Source: Ancylobacter radicis (GTDB lineage: Bacteria > Pseudomonadota > Alphaproteobacteria > Rhizobiales > Xanthobacteraceae). From it: a stretch of DNA of 64,000 nucleotides. The stretch is taken from positions 1 to 64,000 of the forward strand of contig NZ_JAHCQH010000020.1 in assembly GCF_018449475.1 (NCBI RefSeq), given 5' to 3'. A program made the translations under genes and the position numbers. This document shows, in pieces, positions 26,411-35,144 of the stretch. The notes under the pieces were generated by a model. It did not search any database, was not told where the DNA came from, and worked only from the letters and a program-made list of their open reading frames with translations. Position 1 is the stretch's first letter. Every line of letters starts with the position of its first letter.

Positions 26411-26428
26411 TGTAAAGAACGCATAAAG
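26411..26428 (-). promoter_or_regulatory. Candidate KdpE-binding direct repeat
   Basis: On the minus strand CTTTATGCGTTCTTTACA contains two CTTTA half-sites 11 bases apart, one helical turn, about 80 bases before the first kdp peptide. OmpR-class regulators such as KdpE bind tandem T-rich half-sites in this arrangement. Assignment rests on spacing and position only. Confidence 0.4.
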
Positions 26429-26590
26429 CCCGGCGCTGGCGGTCTTCGTGCCGCTGTTCGGCCTGCTCGCCGAGCCCTCGATCGTCAAAGTCGAGCTGGA
26501 ACCGTGGTGCGCCGCGTCCGATCGGTCAGCGCGGGGCTGTCATGGCCGACACGGTCGGCGGCGCACCGCGTTGATGCGGGGCCTGCGCGA

Positions 26591-28303
26591 TCAGCCTTCC
26601 GCTCGGATGAAGGCGGCGATGCGCTCGGCAATCATGATGGTCGGCATGTTGGTGTTGGCGCGCGGGATGGAGGGCATAAGCGAGGCGTCCGCCACGCGCA
26701 GGGCGGCGACGCCGATGACCTCGCCCCGGGCGGTGGTGACCGCTTGCGGGTCGTCGCTCCGGCCCATGCGGCAGGTGCCGCTGGGGTGCCAGGTGCCGCC
26801 GACATTGCGCCGTACGAAATCGGTCAGTGCGCTTTCATCGGTCAGCAGGTCGCGGATCGTGATGCCCTCGCTCACCACGGTACGGATCAGCGCCGCGCGT
26901 AGCGGTCCGGCGGCGTCCAGCAGAGCGGCTAGCGTGCCGCGCTGAAATGCGTTCCAACGGCCGGGGACGGCGATCTGCGCCACGCGCGGGGAGTAGCTCG
27001 CCGGGAAGACCACGTCCCGCGCGCCGTCGAGGCGTGGATCGAGCAGGAGTTCCGCACCCATCCGCAAGGCCTCGCACAGCCGCATGAGATCGCGCTCGTC
27101 GCTGAGCATGCGGAAATCAACGAGCGGCTCCGCGACGGGATCGGCTGCCGCGAGGCGCACGCTGCCGCGCGACCAGCTTTTGTTGACCCAGAAGAACAGG
27201 CAGCCGGTGCGTCGGCCCACGCAATGCCAGCCGGCGCGGGAGAGAATGGCGGCGTGCATGTCGCCTGCCGGTGCGCCGGCCAGGCCCGAGCTATAGCGCC
27301 AGATCGCCTGCTCGTGGTGCTCGTCCGGGTTGCGCTCGCGAAAGGCCGGCGGCAGCCACGTCGCCACCGCGATGGAGGGGTGCTCCATGAGATTGCGGCC
27401 GATACCGGCGCGGTCCGCCACCACCGGAATGCCGAGCGCCCGCAACTCAGATGCCGGCCCGATGCCCGAGCGCAGTAGCAGCGCGGGGGAATGGATGGCG
27501 CCCGCCGCGAGAACGACCTGCGCGGCATCGATGGTGAGGCTACCGGCGGGGCTGTCGAGTTCAGCGCCGGTGATGCGGCCGCCATCTGTCAGCAGCCGGC
27601 GGGCCTGATGGTCGGTGATAACGCGCAGGTTCGGGCGGCGGCGCACATCCGACGTCAGATAGGCGAGCGAGGTCGGCTGTCGACTGCCATCATCGCTGAC
27701 CGCGACGGTGCCGCGATAGGCGCCATCCAGCCACTCACCATTCTGGTCCGGGCGGATGGGATACCCGCGCGCGTCAAGCGTGCGCATGACGCCGTCGACA
27801 AAGGGTGAGATCGCGCCATGGCTGATGCGGCGCACGATGATGGGTCCGTCGGTACCGTGTAGCGGTCCCGAAAAGTCGCGGTCGGCCTCAATGGCGCGGA
27901 AGACCGGCAGGCAGTCCCGCCAGCCCCAGCCTTCCGCGCCGAGGCTTTCCCACTCGTCATAGTCGCCCGGCGCGCCGCGGTTCGCCATCAGTGCGTTGAT
28001 CGCCGAGCCGCCACCAAGGAGGCGTGCCTGTTCGTAGCGCCGGGGCTGGCGGGGGGCGTTGCCCGCGCCCATGAGCGCGCTGAGCCGGGCCCATATGTTG
28101 CGGGTGTCGAGATAGGCCCGGCCCGGATAGCGCGCGCTGATGTCGGCGGGGATGTCCTGCGCCGAGATATCGCGGCCGGCTTCCACCAAGATCACCTGCC
28201 GGTGCGCGTCCTCCGACAGGCGCGCGGCCAGAACGCAGCCGGCCGTTCCCCCGCCCAGGATGAGCGTATCGCAGGCGAGGGAGGAGGAGGGGGCGTCGGG
28301 CAT
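26591..28303 (-). CDS. GMC-family FAD oxidoreductase (choline dehydrogenase-like)
   Basis: The 570-residue flavoprotein has the N-terminal dinucleotide motif LGGGTAGCVLAARLSED, the GMC signature ARLLGGGSAINALMANRG, a second signature AAGAIHSPALLLRSGIGP, and the catalytic histidine region GGTWHPSGTCRMG near the C-terminus. Such enzymes oxidise alcohols such as choline, other polyols or aromatic alcohols to aldehydes. It follows the HAD hydrolase gene by ten bases and is divergent from a LysR regulator, which probably controls both. No BetB-type aldehyde dehydrogenase or BetI lies nearby, so choline as substrate is not assured. Confidence 0.85.
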   Translation of the reverse strand: MPDAPSSSLACDTLILGGGTAGCVLAARLSEDAHRQVILVEAGRDISAQDIPADISARYPGRAYLDTRNIWARLSALMGAGNAPRQPRRYEQARLLGGGSAINALMANRGAPGDYDEWESLGAEGWGWRDCLPVFRAIEADRDFSGPLHGTDGPIIVRRISHGAISPFVDGVMRTLDARGYPIRPDQNGEWLDGAYRGTVAVSDDGSRQPTSLAYLTSDVRRRPNLRVITDHQARRLLTDGGRITGAELDSPAGSLTIDAAQVVLAAGAIHSPALLLRSGIGPASELRALGIPVVADRAGIGRNLMEHPSIAVATWLPPAFRERNPDEHHEQAIWRYSSGLAGAPAGDMHAAILSRAGWHCVGRRTGCLFFWVNKSWSRGSVRLAAADPVAEPLVDFRMLSDERDLMRLCEALRMGAELLLDPRLDGARDVVFPASYSPRVAQIAVPGRWNAFQRGTLAALLDAAGPLRAALIRTVVSEGITIRDLLTDESALTDFVRRNVGGTWHPSGTCRMGRSDDPQAVTTARGEVIGVAALRVADASLMPSIPRANTNMPTIMIAERIAAFIRAEG

Positions 28304-28313
28304 GGTGAGAGCG

Positions 28314-29036
28314 TCAGATCGGCAGACCGGTGGCGGCGCGTTCGGCGTCGACGGCGTCGGCGAGTTGCTTCAGCGAAGACAGATGCAGGTCCGGGGTGGT
28401 GAAGCTTTTCGGCGCCGGCGTGCCGCCATAGCCGACAAGCCCTTGCCGCCGCTCGATCCAGCACACGGTGTAGCCCTCAGTGCGGGCGACACCGATGTCG
28501 TGATGCTGGCTCTGGGCGACGTGCAGGATCTCATCCTGTTGATACCCGAAGGCGGACTGGCGGCCGAGATTATAGGAAAAGAAGCGCGGATCGGGCTTTG
28601 CGCAGCCGGCCTCGTCGCAGGTCACGCTGTCATGGAACGGGTTGCCGAGGGTGGCGGAATAGGCCGAGAAGACCGTGCGGTCGGTGTTGGTCATCGCCAC
28701 CAGACGGTAGTTGCGGCGCAGCCGGCGCAGCGCCTCGACCGAGTCGGCGAAGGCTGGCCAGCGGAATACCGCGAGCTGGAACGCCTCGGCCGTGGTTTCG
28801 TCGTTCACGAAGCCGCATTCATTGGCGACATACAGATACACGTCCTTCATGGCGAAGGAGGAACGGCCGTGGAAGGCGTCTCGTCCGCGCGTGTACGGCC
28901 CGAAGATCTCGTCATCCGTGGCCGCGGCCGCTTTCGGGCCGCCGAGAGTGCGCATGGCATTGAGAACGCCGGTCTCGAAGTCGATCAGTGTGCCGACGAC
29001 GTCGAACGTCATGACCTTGAAATCGGAAAGTTTCAC
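28314..29036 (-). CDS. HAD-family hydrolase, haloacid dehalogenase type II-like
   Basis: The 240-residue protein has HAD motif I in TFDVVGTLIDFE (nucleophile Asp near residue 11), motif II in VAMTNTDR, motif III lysine in CAKPDPRFFSYN and motif IV in ILHVAQSQHHDIGVARTEGY. This arrangement resembles 2-haloacid dehalogenases, though many relatives are phosphatases. The GTG start at 29036 has GGAG about eight bases upstream and gives the usual length. It is first in a pair with the GMC oxidoreductase and is divergent from lysR. Confidence 0.8.
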   Translation of the reverse strand: MKLSDFKVMTFDVVGTLIDFETGVLNAMRTLGGPKAAAATDDEIFGPYTRGRDAFHGRSSFAMKDVYLYVANECGFVNDETTAEAFQLAVFRWPAFADSVEALRRLRRNYRLVAMTNTDRTVFSAYSATLGNPFHDSVTCDEAGCAKPDPRFFSYNLGRQSAFGYQQDEILHVAQSQHHDIGVARTEGYTVCWIERRQGLVGYGGTPAPKSFTTPDLHLSSLKQLADAVDAERAATGLPI

Positions 29037-29148
29037 CGCAGGCTCCGGTCGATTTAGGGCGGCTGCGCGAGTGTCCGCCTTGGCTGAGAACATGGTCAGC
29101 AGAGCAGCGGGCCGGGAGCTGTTCAATTGAAAAAAGTTCAGGGCGGTA

Positions 29149-29163
29149 TTACAAGATGTAATG
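29149..29163. promoter_or_regulatory. LysR-type operator (T-N11-A) overlapping the lysR start
   Basis: ATTAC-AAGAT-GTAAT is a perfect 5-bp dyad of the T-N11-A form bound by LysR-type regulators. It sits between the divergent HAD-GMC pair and the LysR gene and its last bases run into the ATG at 29161, fitting autorepression with activation of the divergent operon. Confidence 0.6.
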
Positions 29164-30114
29164 CGTAAGATCCGCCTCATCCTGCCGTCGATGAACGGCT
29201 TTTTTACCTTCGAAGCCGCCGCCCGTTGCGGCAATTTTGCGAGGGCGGCGGAGGAGTTGAATGTGACGCCGGCGGCGGTGAGTCGCATGGTGGGGCGGCT
29301 GGAGGAGCATATCGGGGTCAGCCTGTTCGATCGGCTGCCCGGCGGGGTGGCGCTGACCGAGGCCGGGCGCATCCTGCACGAGGCGATCGGGCGCGGCTTT
29401 TCCGGCATCGAGCGGGCGCTGCAGGAGATCGAGGACCGGCGGATCGGCATCGAAACCGTCACGCTGTCGGTCTCGACCGGCTTCACCACCCATTGGATGA
29501 TGCCGCATATGGCTGAACTTAAAAGGGATTTTCCAAAGCTCGAACTGCGCTTCCAGCTCATCATGACGGCGCTCGGCGGGCCGGTGCACGATGTCGATCT
29601 CGGCATGCGCTTTCTCGACCGGGCCGATCCCCGCCATGAGGCCAGCTACATCATGCCGGAGATCGTGCTGCCGGTGTGCAGCCCTTCCTATGCGGAAACC
29701 GGGCGGAGTGTCAGTGCAGTCAGGCGGACGATCAGGCTGATCAGGCTGAGTGAAGCCGAGCCCGACTGGTCGAATCTGGTCACCCCCGAACCCGGCGCGC
29801 CTGCGCCCGAGACGATGGACCTCGACGACTATGCCATCGTCGTCCAGGCGGCGATGCTGGGGCAGGGCGTGGCGCTGGGCTGGCTCAACGTGGTCTGCCA
29901 CTGGCTGCGGACGGGCGCGCTGGTGCCGGCGGGGCCGCGGGCGACGGCCAGCGGGCGGCACTGCCAGTTCCTGCGCCTGCGCGACAAGCCGCTGCGCCCG
30001 ATCGTGGCGGATCTGCGGGACTGGATCATCACCCGCCTGCGGGCCGATCTCGACGCGGTCGCCGAACGTTATGACGATCTCGGCCTGGCACCCCTCCTTC
30101 GCAACACAATGTAA
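29161..30114 (+). CDS. LysR-family transcriptional regulator (GcvA-like)
   Basis: The 317-residue protein has a winged helix-turn-helix at residues about 15-70 (FEAAARCGNFARAAEELNVTPAAVSRMVGRLEEHIGVSLFDRL) and a type 2 periplasmic-binding effector domain. The GcvA-group segment VHDVDLGMRFLD lies mid-protein and DLDDYAIVVQAAMLGQGVALGW near the C-terminus. It is transcribed away from the HAD-GMC pair and likely senses their substrate or product. Initiation at ATG 29161 overlaps the candidate operator. Confidence 0.88.
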   Translation: MRKIRLILPSMNGFFTFEAAARCGNFARAAEELNVTPAAVSRMVGRLEEHIGVSLFDRLPGGVALTEAGRILHEAIGRGFSGIERALQEIEDRRIGIETVTLSVSTGFTTHWMMPHMAELKRDFPKLELRFQLIMTALGGPVHDVDLGMRFLDRADPRHEASYIMPEIVLPVCSPSYAETGRSVSAVRRTIRLIRLSEAEPDWSNLVTPEPGAPAPETMDLDDYAIVVQAAMLGQGVALGWLNVVCHWLRTGALVPAGPRATASGRHCQFLRLRDKPLRPIVADLRDWIITRLRADLDAVAERYDDLGLAPLLRNTM

Positions 30115-30664
30115 TGTCGCTGACGGTGCCGAACGCATCGAAAAGCGTCACATGCGCTGTTTCGCGCCACTGTGTTGGGCGAACGTCGCTTTGAGACAAC
30201 CGGGGTGACGGCTTCCACATGCCCTTGCGTCGCGGGAGGGCCTAGCATGGCCGTGGCCGCTGATGCCCGAGCAATCCCCGCAGACACGCGATCCGTGGCG
30301 TGACGCAGGGGCGTGCTGGGTCGGAAGGCCTAAAAATAAGCGCGCCTAGTTCTTCAGCAACAGGCGGGGTCCGGTGTGCCATACCATCGGACAACAGGGA
30401 GGGAGCCGACCCAGGCGAGGCCTCATGGGCGCGCATCGCGGGCCCATGCCCGCCGGCCGGCGATCTATCCATAAGCTATTGAAATACATCTATCTTTTTA
30501 TCTTGTGCGGTGCTCAAGTGAGGGGGCTCCGGGCGGCTGCGCCCGGTTGGCACGGTGCTTGCGGAAGACAGGGGGCCCGCTTCCGGCGGGTGGACACACA
30601 TGAACGCCTGAAACGAGCCCGGGAGGAGCGGCCAATCCTCCCCCGCCAGTGCTGAGGAGCATTA
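30115..30664. other. Long leader region upstream of the first polyamine-type ABC operon
   Basis: No gene is supported in these 550 bases. The 3' part holds a sigma-54-type promoter sequence (30548-30562) and a perfect 7-bp hairpin GGGAGGA/TCCTCCC (30621-30627 with 30636-30642) about 20 bases before the start codon. The preceding 400 bases would be the natural place for an enhancer-binding site, but no clear repeated dyad was seen. Confidence 0.5.
30548..30562 (+). promoter_or_regulatory. Sigma-54 (RpoN) promoter
   Basis: TGGCACG-GTGC-TTGC matches the -24/-12 consensus TGGCACG-N4-TTGC at every position. It lies about 100 bases before the ABC ATPase start, predicting a leader of roughly 90 bases. 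RpoN control is common for nitrogen-source uptake. Confidence 0.75.
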
Positions 30665-31768
30665 ATGAGGCTTCCCGTGAGTGCCAAAGAGAGCTTTGTC
30701 GAATTCGCCGGGGTTCAGAAAACCTATGACGGCGAAGTGCTGGTGGTGAAGGACCTCAGCCTGCGCATCCGTCGGGGTGAGTTTCTTACCCTTCTCGGAC
30801 CCTCGGGCTCGGGAAAGACCACCACGCTGATGATGCTCGCGGGTTTCGAGACCCCGACCGCCGGCGACATCATGCTGGACGGCAACCGCATCGACGCGCT
30901 GCCGCCGGAAAAGCGCAACATCGGCATGGTGTTCCAGAACTACGCGCTGTTCCCGCATATGAGCGTCGCGCAGAATGTCGGCTATCCGCTGAAGGTGCGG
31001 GGCGTGTCCAAGGCGGAGACCGCCGAGCGGGTTGTCAAGGCGCTCGACATGGTCGAGCTCGGCAGCTTCGCCGCGCGCATGCCCGGCCAGCTCTCGGGCG
31101 GCCAGCAGCAGCGCGTCGCGCTCGCCCGCGCCCTCGTCTTCGAGCCCAAGCTGGTGCTGATGGACGAGCCGCTCGGCGCGCTCGACAAGCAGTTGCGCGA
31201 GCATATGCAGATGGAAATCCGCCATCTGCATGAACGGCTTGGCATCACCGTGGTCTACGTCACGCATGACCAGAGCGAGGCGCTGACCATGTCGGACCGC
31301 GTCGCTGTGTTCAATGCCGGCATCATCCAGCAGGTCGCCCCGCCCTCGGAGTTGTACGAGAGCCCGGCGAATTCCTTCGTCGCCCAGTTCATCGGCGAGA
31401 ACAACCGCCTTCCCGGACGGATCGAAGCCGCCAACGGCACGCTCTGCTCGGTGGTGCTGGGCAGCGGCGAGGTGGTCTCGGCCACCCTGACCTCGGCCGC
31501 CGGCGTCGGCCAGAACTGCCTCCTCTCGATCCGTCCCGAACGCGTCAAGATCGCCCCGCCCGACGGCGCGGTCGACAACCGCTTCGAGGCCGAAATCGCC
31601 GAGGTCATCTATCTCGGCGACCATGTCCGCGTGCGCTGCCGTCTCGATGGCGGCTCCGAGGTCGTCGTCAAGGTCAGCAATGTCGAGGACCGTCCGGTGC
31701 TCGACATCGGCTCCCGCATACCGCTCGGCTGGCGCGCGCAGGATTGCCGCGCCCTCGACGCGGCCTGA
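30665..31768 (+). CDS. Polyamine-type ABC transporter ATP-binding protein (PotA-like)
   Basis: The 367-residue ATPase has Walker [10 protein letters not shown], signature [15 protein letters not shown], Walker [12 protein letters not shown] and a C-terminal TOBE domain ([18 protein letters not shown] [10 protein letters not shown]). It powers the spermidine/putrescine-type importer formed with the next three genes. AGGAG lies about eight bases before ATG 30665. It is first in the operon behind the sigma-54 promoter. Ligand specificity cannot be fixed from the ATPase. Confidence 0.9.
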   Translation: MRLPVSAKESFVEFAGVQKTYDGEVLVVKDLSLRIRRGEFLTLLGPSGSGKTTTLMMLAGFETPTAGDIMLDGNRIDALPPEKRNIGMVFQNYALFPHMSVAQNVGYPLKVRGVSKAETAERVVKALDMVELGSFAARMPGQLSGGQQQRVALARALVFEPKLVLMDEPLGALDKQLREHMQMEIRHLHERLGITVVYVTHDQSEALTMSDRVAVFNAGIIQQVAPPSELYESPANSFVAQFIGENNRLPGRIEAANGTLCSVVLGSGEVVSATLTSAAGVGQNCLLSIRPERVKIAPPDGAVDNRFEAEIAEVIYLGDHVRVRCRLDGGSEVVVKVSNVEDRPVLDIGSRIPLGWRAQDCRALDAA

Positions 31769-31806
31769 CATCTCCTCCAGCCAGCAACCGACCCGAGGGA
31801 AAATTC

Positions 31807-32853
31807 ATGCAGATCAAGTCGTTGACGATGACCCTTTCCGCGCTCGCCCTCTCGGCGGCGTGCGGCTCCGCCTTCGCGGCGGACAGCCTGACCATCACCT
31901 CCTGGGGTGGCGCCTACCAGAAGAGTCAGGAAGAGGCCTATTACAAGCCCTTCACCGCCAAGACCGGCATCAAGATCACGCAGGAAGAGTACAATGGCGA
32001 GGCGGCCCGCATCCGCGCCATGGTCGAATCCGGCAACACCACCTGGGACGCCATCGACGTTGACGCGGCGACCGCGCAGCAGGGCTGCGACGAGGGCTTC
32101 CTGACCCCGATCGACTATTCCAAGTTTGGCGGCAAGGAAGCCTTCGTGAAGGGCTCCACCTTCGACTGCGGCATCCCGACCATCATCTATTCGACGATCT
32201 ACGCCTATGACGCCGACAAGATAAAGGACGGCCCGAAGACCATCGGCGACCTGTTCGACACCAAGAAGTGGCCGGGCAAGCGCGCGCTCCAGAAGACCCC
32301 GTTCGGCAATCTCGAATTCGCGCTGATGGCCGAAGGCGTGCCGGCCGACAAGGTCTATGAGACGCTGAAGACCAAGGAAGGCGTCGAGAAGGCCTTCAAG
32401 AAGCTCGACACCATCAAGAAGGACATCGTCTGGTGGGAAGCCGGCGCCCAGCCGCCGCAGCTGCTCGCCTCGGGTGAAGTGGTGATGACGACCGCCTGGA
32501 ACGGCCGCATCTTCAACGCCAACAAGGTCGACAAGAAGAACTTCAAGATCGTCTGGGACGGCCAGCTGCTCGACTACGACCTGTGGGCGATCCCCAAAGG
32601 CGTGAAGGACCTCGACGCGGTCTACAAGTTCGTCGAATTCGCCTCCAGCCCGGAGGCCCAGGCCGAGCAGACCAAGTACATCTCCTACGGCCCGGCGCTG
32701 CTCGCCGCCACCGCGAAGATCGCCCCGGACATCCTGAAGGACCTGCCGACCGCGCCGGAGAACGCGAAGACCGCGCTCGCCAACGACCCGGTGTTCTGGG
32801 GCGACAACAAGGAAGAACTGCTGAAGCGTTTCAACACCTGGGTTGCCCAGTAA
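31807..32853 (+). CDS. Polyamine-type ABC substrate-binding protein (PotD/PotF-like)
   Basis: The protein opens with a Sec signal peptide (MQIKSLTMTLSALALSAACG, cleavage after AFA) and continues with DSLTITSWGGAYQKSQEEAYYKPF and the EEYNGEAARIRAMV segment typical of PotD/spermidine-type periplasmic receptors. DPVFWGDNKEELLKRFNTWVAQ closes the fold. GAGGGA before ATG 31807 is a good ribosome site. It would bind a polyamine or related cation for the two permeases downstream. Confidence 0.9.
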   Translation: MQIKSLTMTLSALALSAACGSAFAADSLTITSWGGAYQKSQEEAYYKPFTAKTGIKITQEEYNGEAARIRAMVESGNTTWDAIDVDAATAQQGCDEGFLTPIDYSKFGGKEAFVKGSTFDCGIPTIIYSTIYAYDADKIKDGPKTIGDLFDTKKWPGKRALQKTPFGNLEFALMAEGVPADKVYETLKTKEGVEKAFKKLDTIKKDIVWWEAGAQPPQLLASGEVVMTTAWNGRIFNANKVDKKNFKIVWDGQLLDYDLWAIPKGVKDLDAVYKFVEFASSPEAQAEQTKYISYGPALLAATAKIAPDILKDLPTAPENAKTALANDPVFWGDNKEELLKRFNTWVAQ

Positions 32854-32869
32854 GGCGCCTGAACGACCG

Positions 32870-32927
32870 CCTGCCCCTCAACCGGGCAGGGTGAAACCAG
32901 CGGCCGGGACTCTCGGTGTCCCGGCCG
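32870..32927 (+). promoter_or_regulatory. Two tandem hairpins between binding-protein and permease genes
   Basis: CCTGCCC/GGGCAGG (32870-32876 with 32884-32890) and CGGCCGGGAC/GTCCCGGCCG (32901-32910 with 32918-32927) are perfect stems of 7 and 10 bp, each with a seven-base loop. There is no U-tract. The arrangement parallels the one after the binding-protein gene at 8726-8786 and suggests mRNA segment stabilisation. Confidence 0.65.
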
Positions 32928-32989
32928 GAAACCGATCGGGTTGCCGCCTGCGTGCGGACGACCCGGCACCAGCCGAGGGGGACTATCTC

Positions 32990-34246
32990 ATGGCCGTGGC
33001 TGCCCTGGAGGGTGACGCCGGACCCGGTGTCGACCGTACCTCGCTCAAGACCAAGCTCCGGCGCGCCGAGCGCCTGAACCGGGCACGCTCCTTCTCGCTC
33101 GTCGCGCCGCTGCTGCTGTTCGTGCTGGCGGTGTTCGCGCTGCCGATCGGCCTGATGCTGGTCCGCTCGGTGGAAAACACCGAAGTGCGCGACAGCCTGC
33201 CCCGCACCATGGTGGCGCTGGAGAGCTGGGACGGCACCGCGACACCGGGCGAGGGCGTTTTCGCGGCCTTCGCCGAGGATCTGGTTCAGACGCAGAAGGA
33301 CCGCACCACGGCGCTGGTCGGCAAGCGCATCAATTACGAGGTGCCGGGCGCGCGCTCGCGCTTCCTCAAGGCCGGGCGTCTCATCGACGCCGGCGGCGGC
33401 GGGCCGTGGAAGGACAAGTTCCTGGCCAATGACGCGGAGTGGGGCTCGGTCGATTTCTGGGCGATCATGAAGCGGGCCGGCGGCGTGATGACGCCCTATT
33501 ACCTGCTCACCTCGCTCGACCTCCGGCAGGACGCGACCGGCGCGGTGAGCTGGAATTTCGCCGACCAGTCGATCTTCCTGGAAATCTTCTACCGCACCAT
33601 CTGGATCAGCTTCATGGTGACGCTGGCCACGCTGATCCTCGGCTATCCGGTGGCGCATTTGCTGGCGATCCTGCCGCCCAAGCACGCCAACATGCTGATG
33701 ATCCTGGTGCTGCTGCCCTTCACCACCTCGATCCTGGTGCGGACCACCGCCTGGATCGTGCTGCTGCAAAGCAATGGCGTGCTGAACGACGCCCTGCTGG
33801 CGCTGAACATCACCACCGAGCGCGTGCAACTGATCTTCAACCGCTTCGGCACGGTGCTGGCGATGACGCATATCCAGCTCCCCTTCACCATCCTGCCGAT
33901 CTATTCGGTGATGAAGTCGATCCCCGCCTCGCATCTGCGCGCGGCCCGTTCGCTGGGCGCCGGCCCGCTGACCGCCTTTGTCTCGGTCTACATGCCGCAG
34001 ACCCTGCCGGGCGTCGGCGCCGGCTGCCTGCTCACCTTCATCCTGTCGCTCGGCTACTACATCACGCCGGCGCTGGTCGGCGGGCCGCAGGACCAGATGG
34101 TGAGCTATTTCGTGGCGCTCTACACCAACCGCGAGATGAACTGGGGGCAGGCTTCCGCGCTCGGTGCCATCCTGCTGCTGATCACGCTGGTGCTCTATGC
34201 GGTGTTCAACCGCCTCGTGGGCATCGACAAGGTGAAACTGGGCTGA
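32990..34246 (+). CDS. Polyamine-type ABC permease (PotB-like)
   Basis: The 418-residue permease has an N-terminal helix (SLVAPLLLFVLAVFALPIGLMLVRSV), an extended periplasmic segment of about 130 residues, then five spans with the EAA loop SHLRAARSLGAGPLTAFVSVYMPQTLPG. The periplasmic insertion makes it longer than E. coli PotB (about 285) but is common in the alphaproteobacterial branch. ATG 32990 is preceded by GAGGGGGA. It pairs with the next permease. Confidence 0.88.
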   Translation: MAVAALEGDAGPGVDRTSLKTKLRRAERLNRARSFSLVAPLLLFVLAVFALPIGLMLVRSVENTEVRDSLPRTMVALESWDGTATPGEGVFAAFAEDLVQTQKDRTTALVGKRINYEVPGARSRFLKAGRLIDAGGGGPWKDKFLANDAEWGSVDFWAIMKRAGGVMTPYYLLTSLDLRQDATGAVSWNFADQSIFLEIFYRTIWISFMVTLATLILGYPVAHLLAILPPKHANMLMILVLLPFTTSILVRTTAWIVLLQSNGVLNDALLALNITTERVQLIFNRFGTVLAMTHIQLPFTILPIYSVMKSIPASHLRAARSLGAGPLTAFVSVYMPQTLPGVGAGCLLTFILSLGYYITPALVGGPQDQMVSYFVALYTNREMNWGQASALGAILLLITLVLYAVFNRLVGIDKVKLG

Positions 34247-34251
34247 CCGAC

Positions 34252-35079
34252 ATGCTTGCACCGTCCTATGCCACGCCGCGCGAGAAGTTCACCTATCTGG
34301 TCTTCGCGCTGTACTGCACGCTGGTCTTCCTGTTCCTGGTGGGGCCGATCCTCGTGATCATGCCGCTCTCCTTTTCGAGCGAGCCATGGTTCACCTATCC
34401 GCTGCCGGGGCTGAGCCTGCGCTGGTACGAGGATTTCTTCTTCAACGAACGCTGGCGGGAGGCGCTGTACAACAGCAGCATCGTCGCCTTCTTCGCGACG
34501 CTGATCGCCACCGGGCTCGGCACGCTCGCCGCACTCGGCCTGTCGCGCGGCAATGTGCCGTTCTCCGGGCTGATCCTGTCGATCCTGATCTCGCCGATGA
34601 TCGTGCCGGTGGTGATCGTCGCGGTGGCGATGTTCTTCGGCTTCGCGGCGGTGGGGCTGAACAACACCTATCTCGGGCTGATCCTCGCCCATGCCATTCT
34701 CGGCACGCCCTTCGTCGTCATCACCGTGACGGCGACGCTGACCGGTTTCGACCGCTCGCTGACGCGGGCCGCCGCCTCGCTCGGCGCCTCGCCCTGGACC
34801 GCGTTCCGCACCGTGACGCTGCCGCTGATCGCGCCGGGCGTGACCTCGGGCGCGCTGTTCGCCTTCGTCACCTCGTGGGACGAGGTGGTGGTGGCGCTGT
34901 TCCTCGCCAGCCCCGACCAGCGCACCTTGCCGCGGCAGATGTTCTCCGGCATTCGCGAGCAGATCTCGCCGACCATCACCGCGGCGGCAACCTTCCTGGT
35001 CATCTTCGCCGCGCTGCTGATGATGACGCTCGAACTGCTGCGCCGCCGCTCCGAACGGCTGCGCGGCACGCTGGCCTGA
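34252..35079 (+). CDS. Polyamine-type ABC permease (PotC-like)
   Basis: The 275-residue inner-membrane protein has six predicted spans and the EAA loop LTRAAASLGASPWTAFRTVTLPLIAPG. It starts five bases after the PotB-like gene and completes the PotABCD-type importer. It is convergent with the flavin oxidase gene that follows. Confidence 0.9.
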   Translation: MLAPSYATPREKFTYLVFALYCTLVFLFLVGPILVIMPLSFSSEPWFTYPLPGLSLRWYEDFFFNERWREALYNSSIVAFFATLIATGLGTLAALGLSRGNVPFSGLILSILISPMIVPVVIVAVAMFFGFAAVGLNNTYLGLILAHAILGTPFVVITVTATLTGFDRSLTRAAASLGASPWTAFRTVTLPLIAPGVTSGALFAFVTSWDEVVVALFLASPDQRTLPRQMFSGIREQISPTITAAATFLVIFAALLMMTLELLRRRSERLRGTLA

Positions 35080-35093
35080 ACTTTCCCCGCGCA

Positions 35094-35130
35094 TGAAAAA
35101 GGCCCGGGGCGCCGCCGCGCTCCGGGCCTT
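35094..35130 (-). terminator. Terminator between convergent permease and amine oxidase genes
   Basis: AAGGCCCGG (35099-35107) pairs with CCGGGCCTT (35122-35130). Read on the minus strand the stem is followed by TTTTT, so it is a rho-independent terminator for the leftward amine-oxidase gene; it may also stop the rightward operon. Confidence 0.8.
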
Positions 35131-35144
35131 CTGCTATGTGCGCG

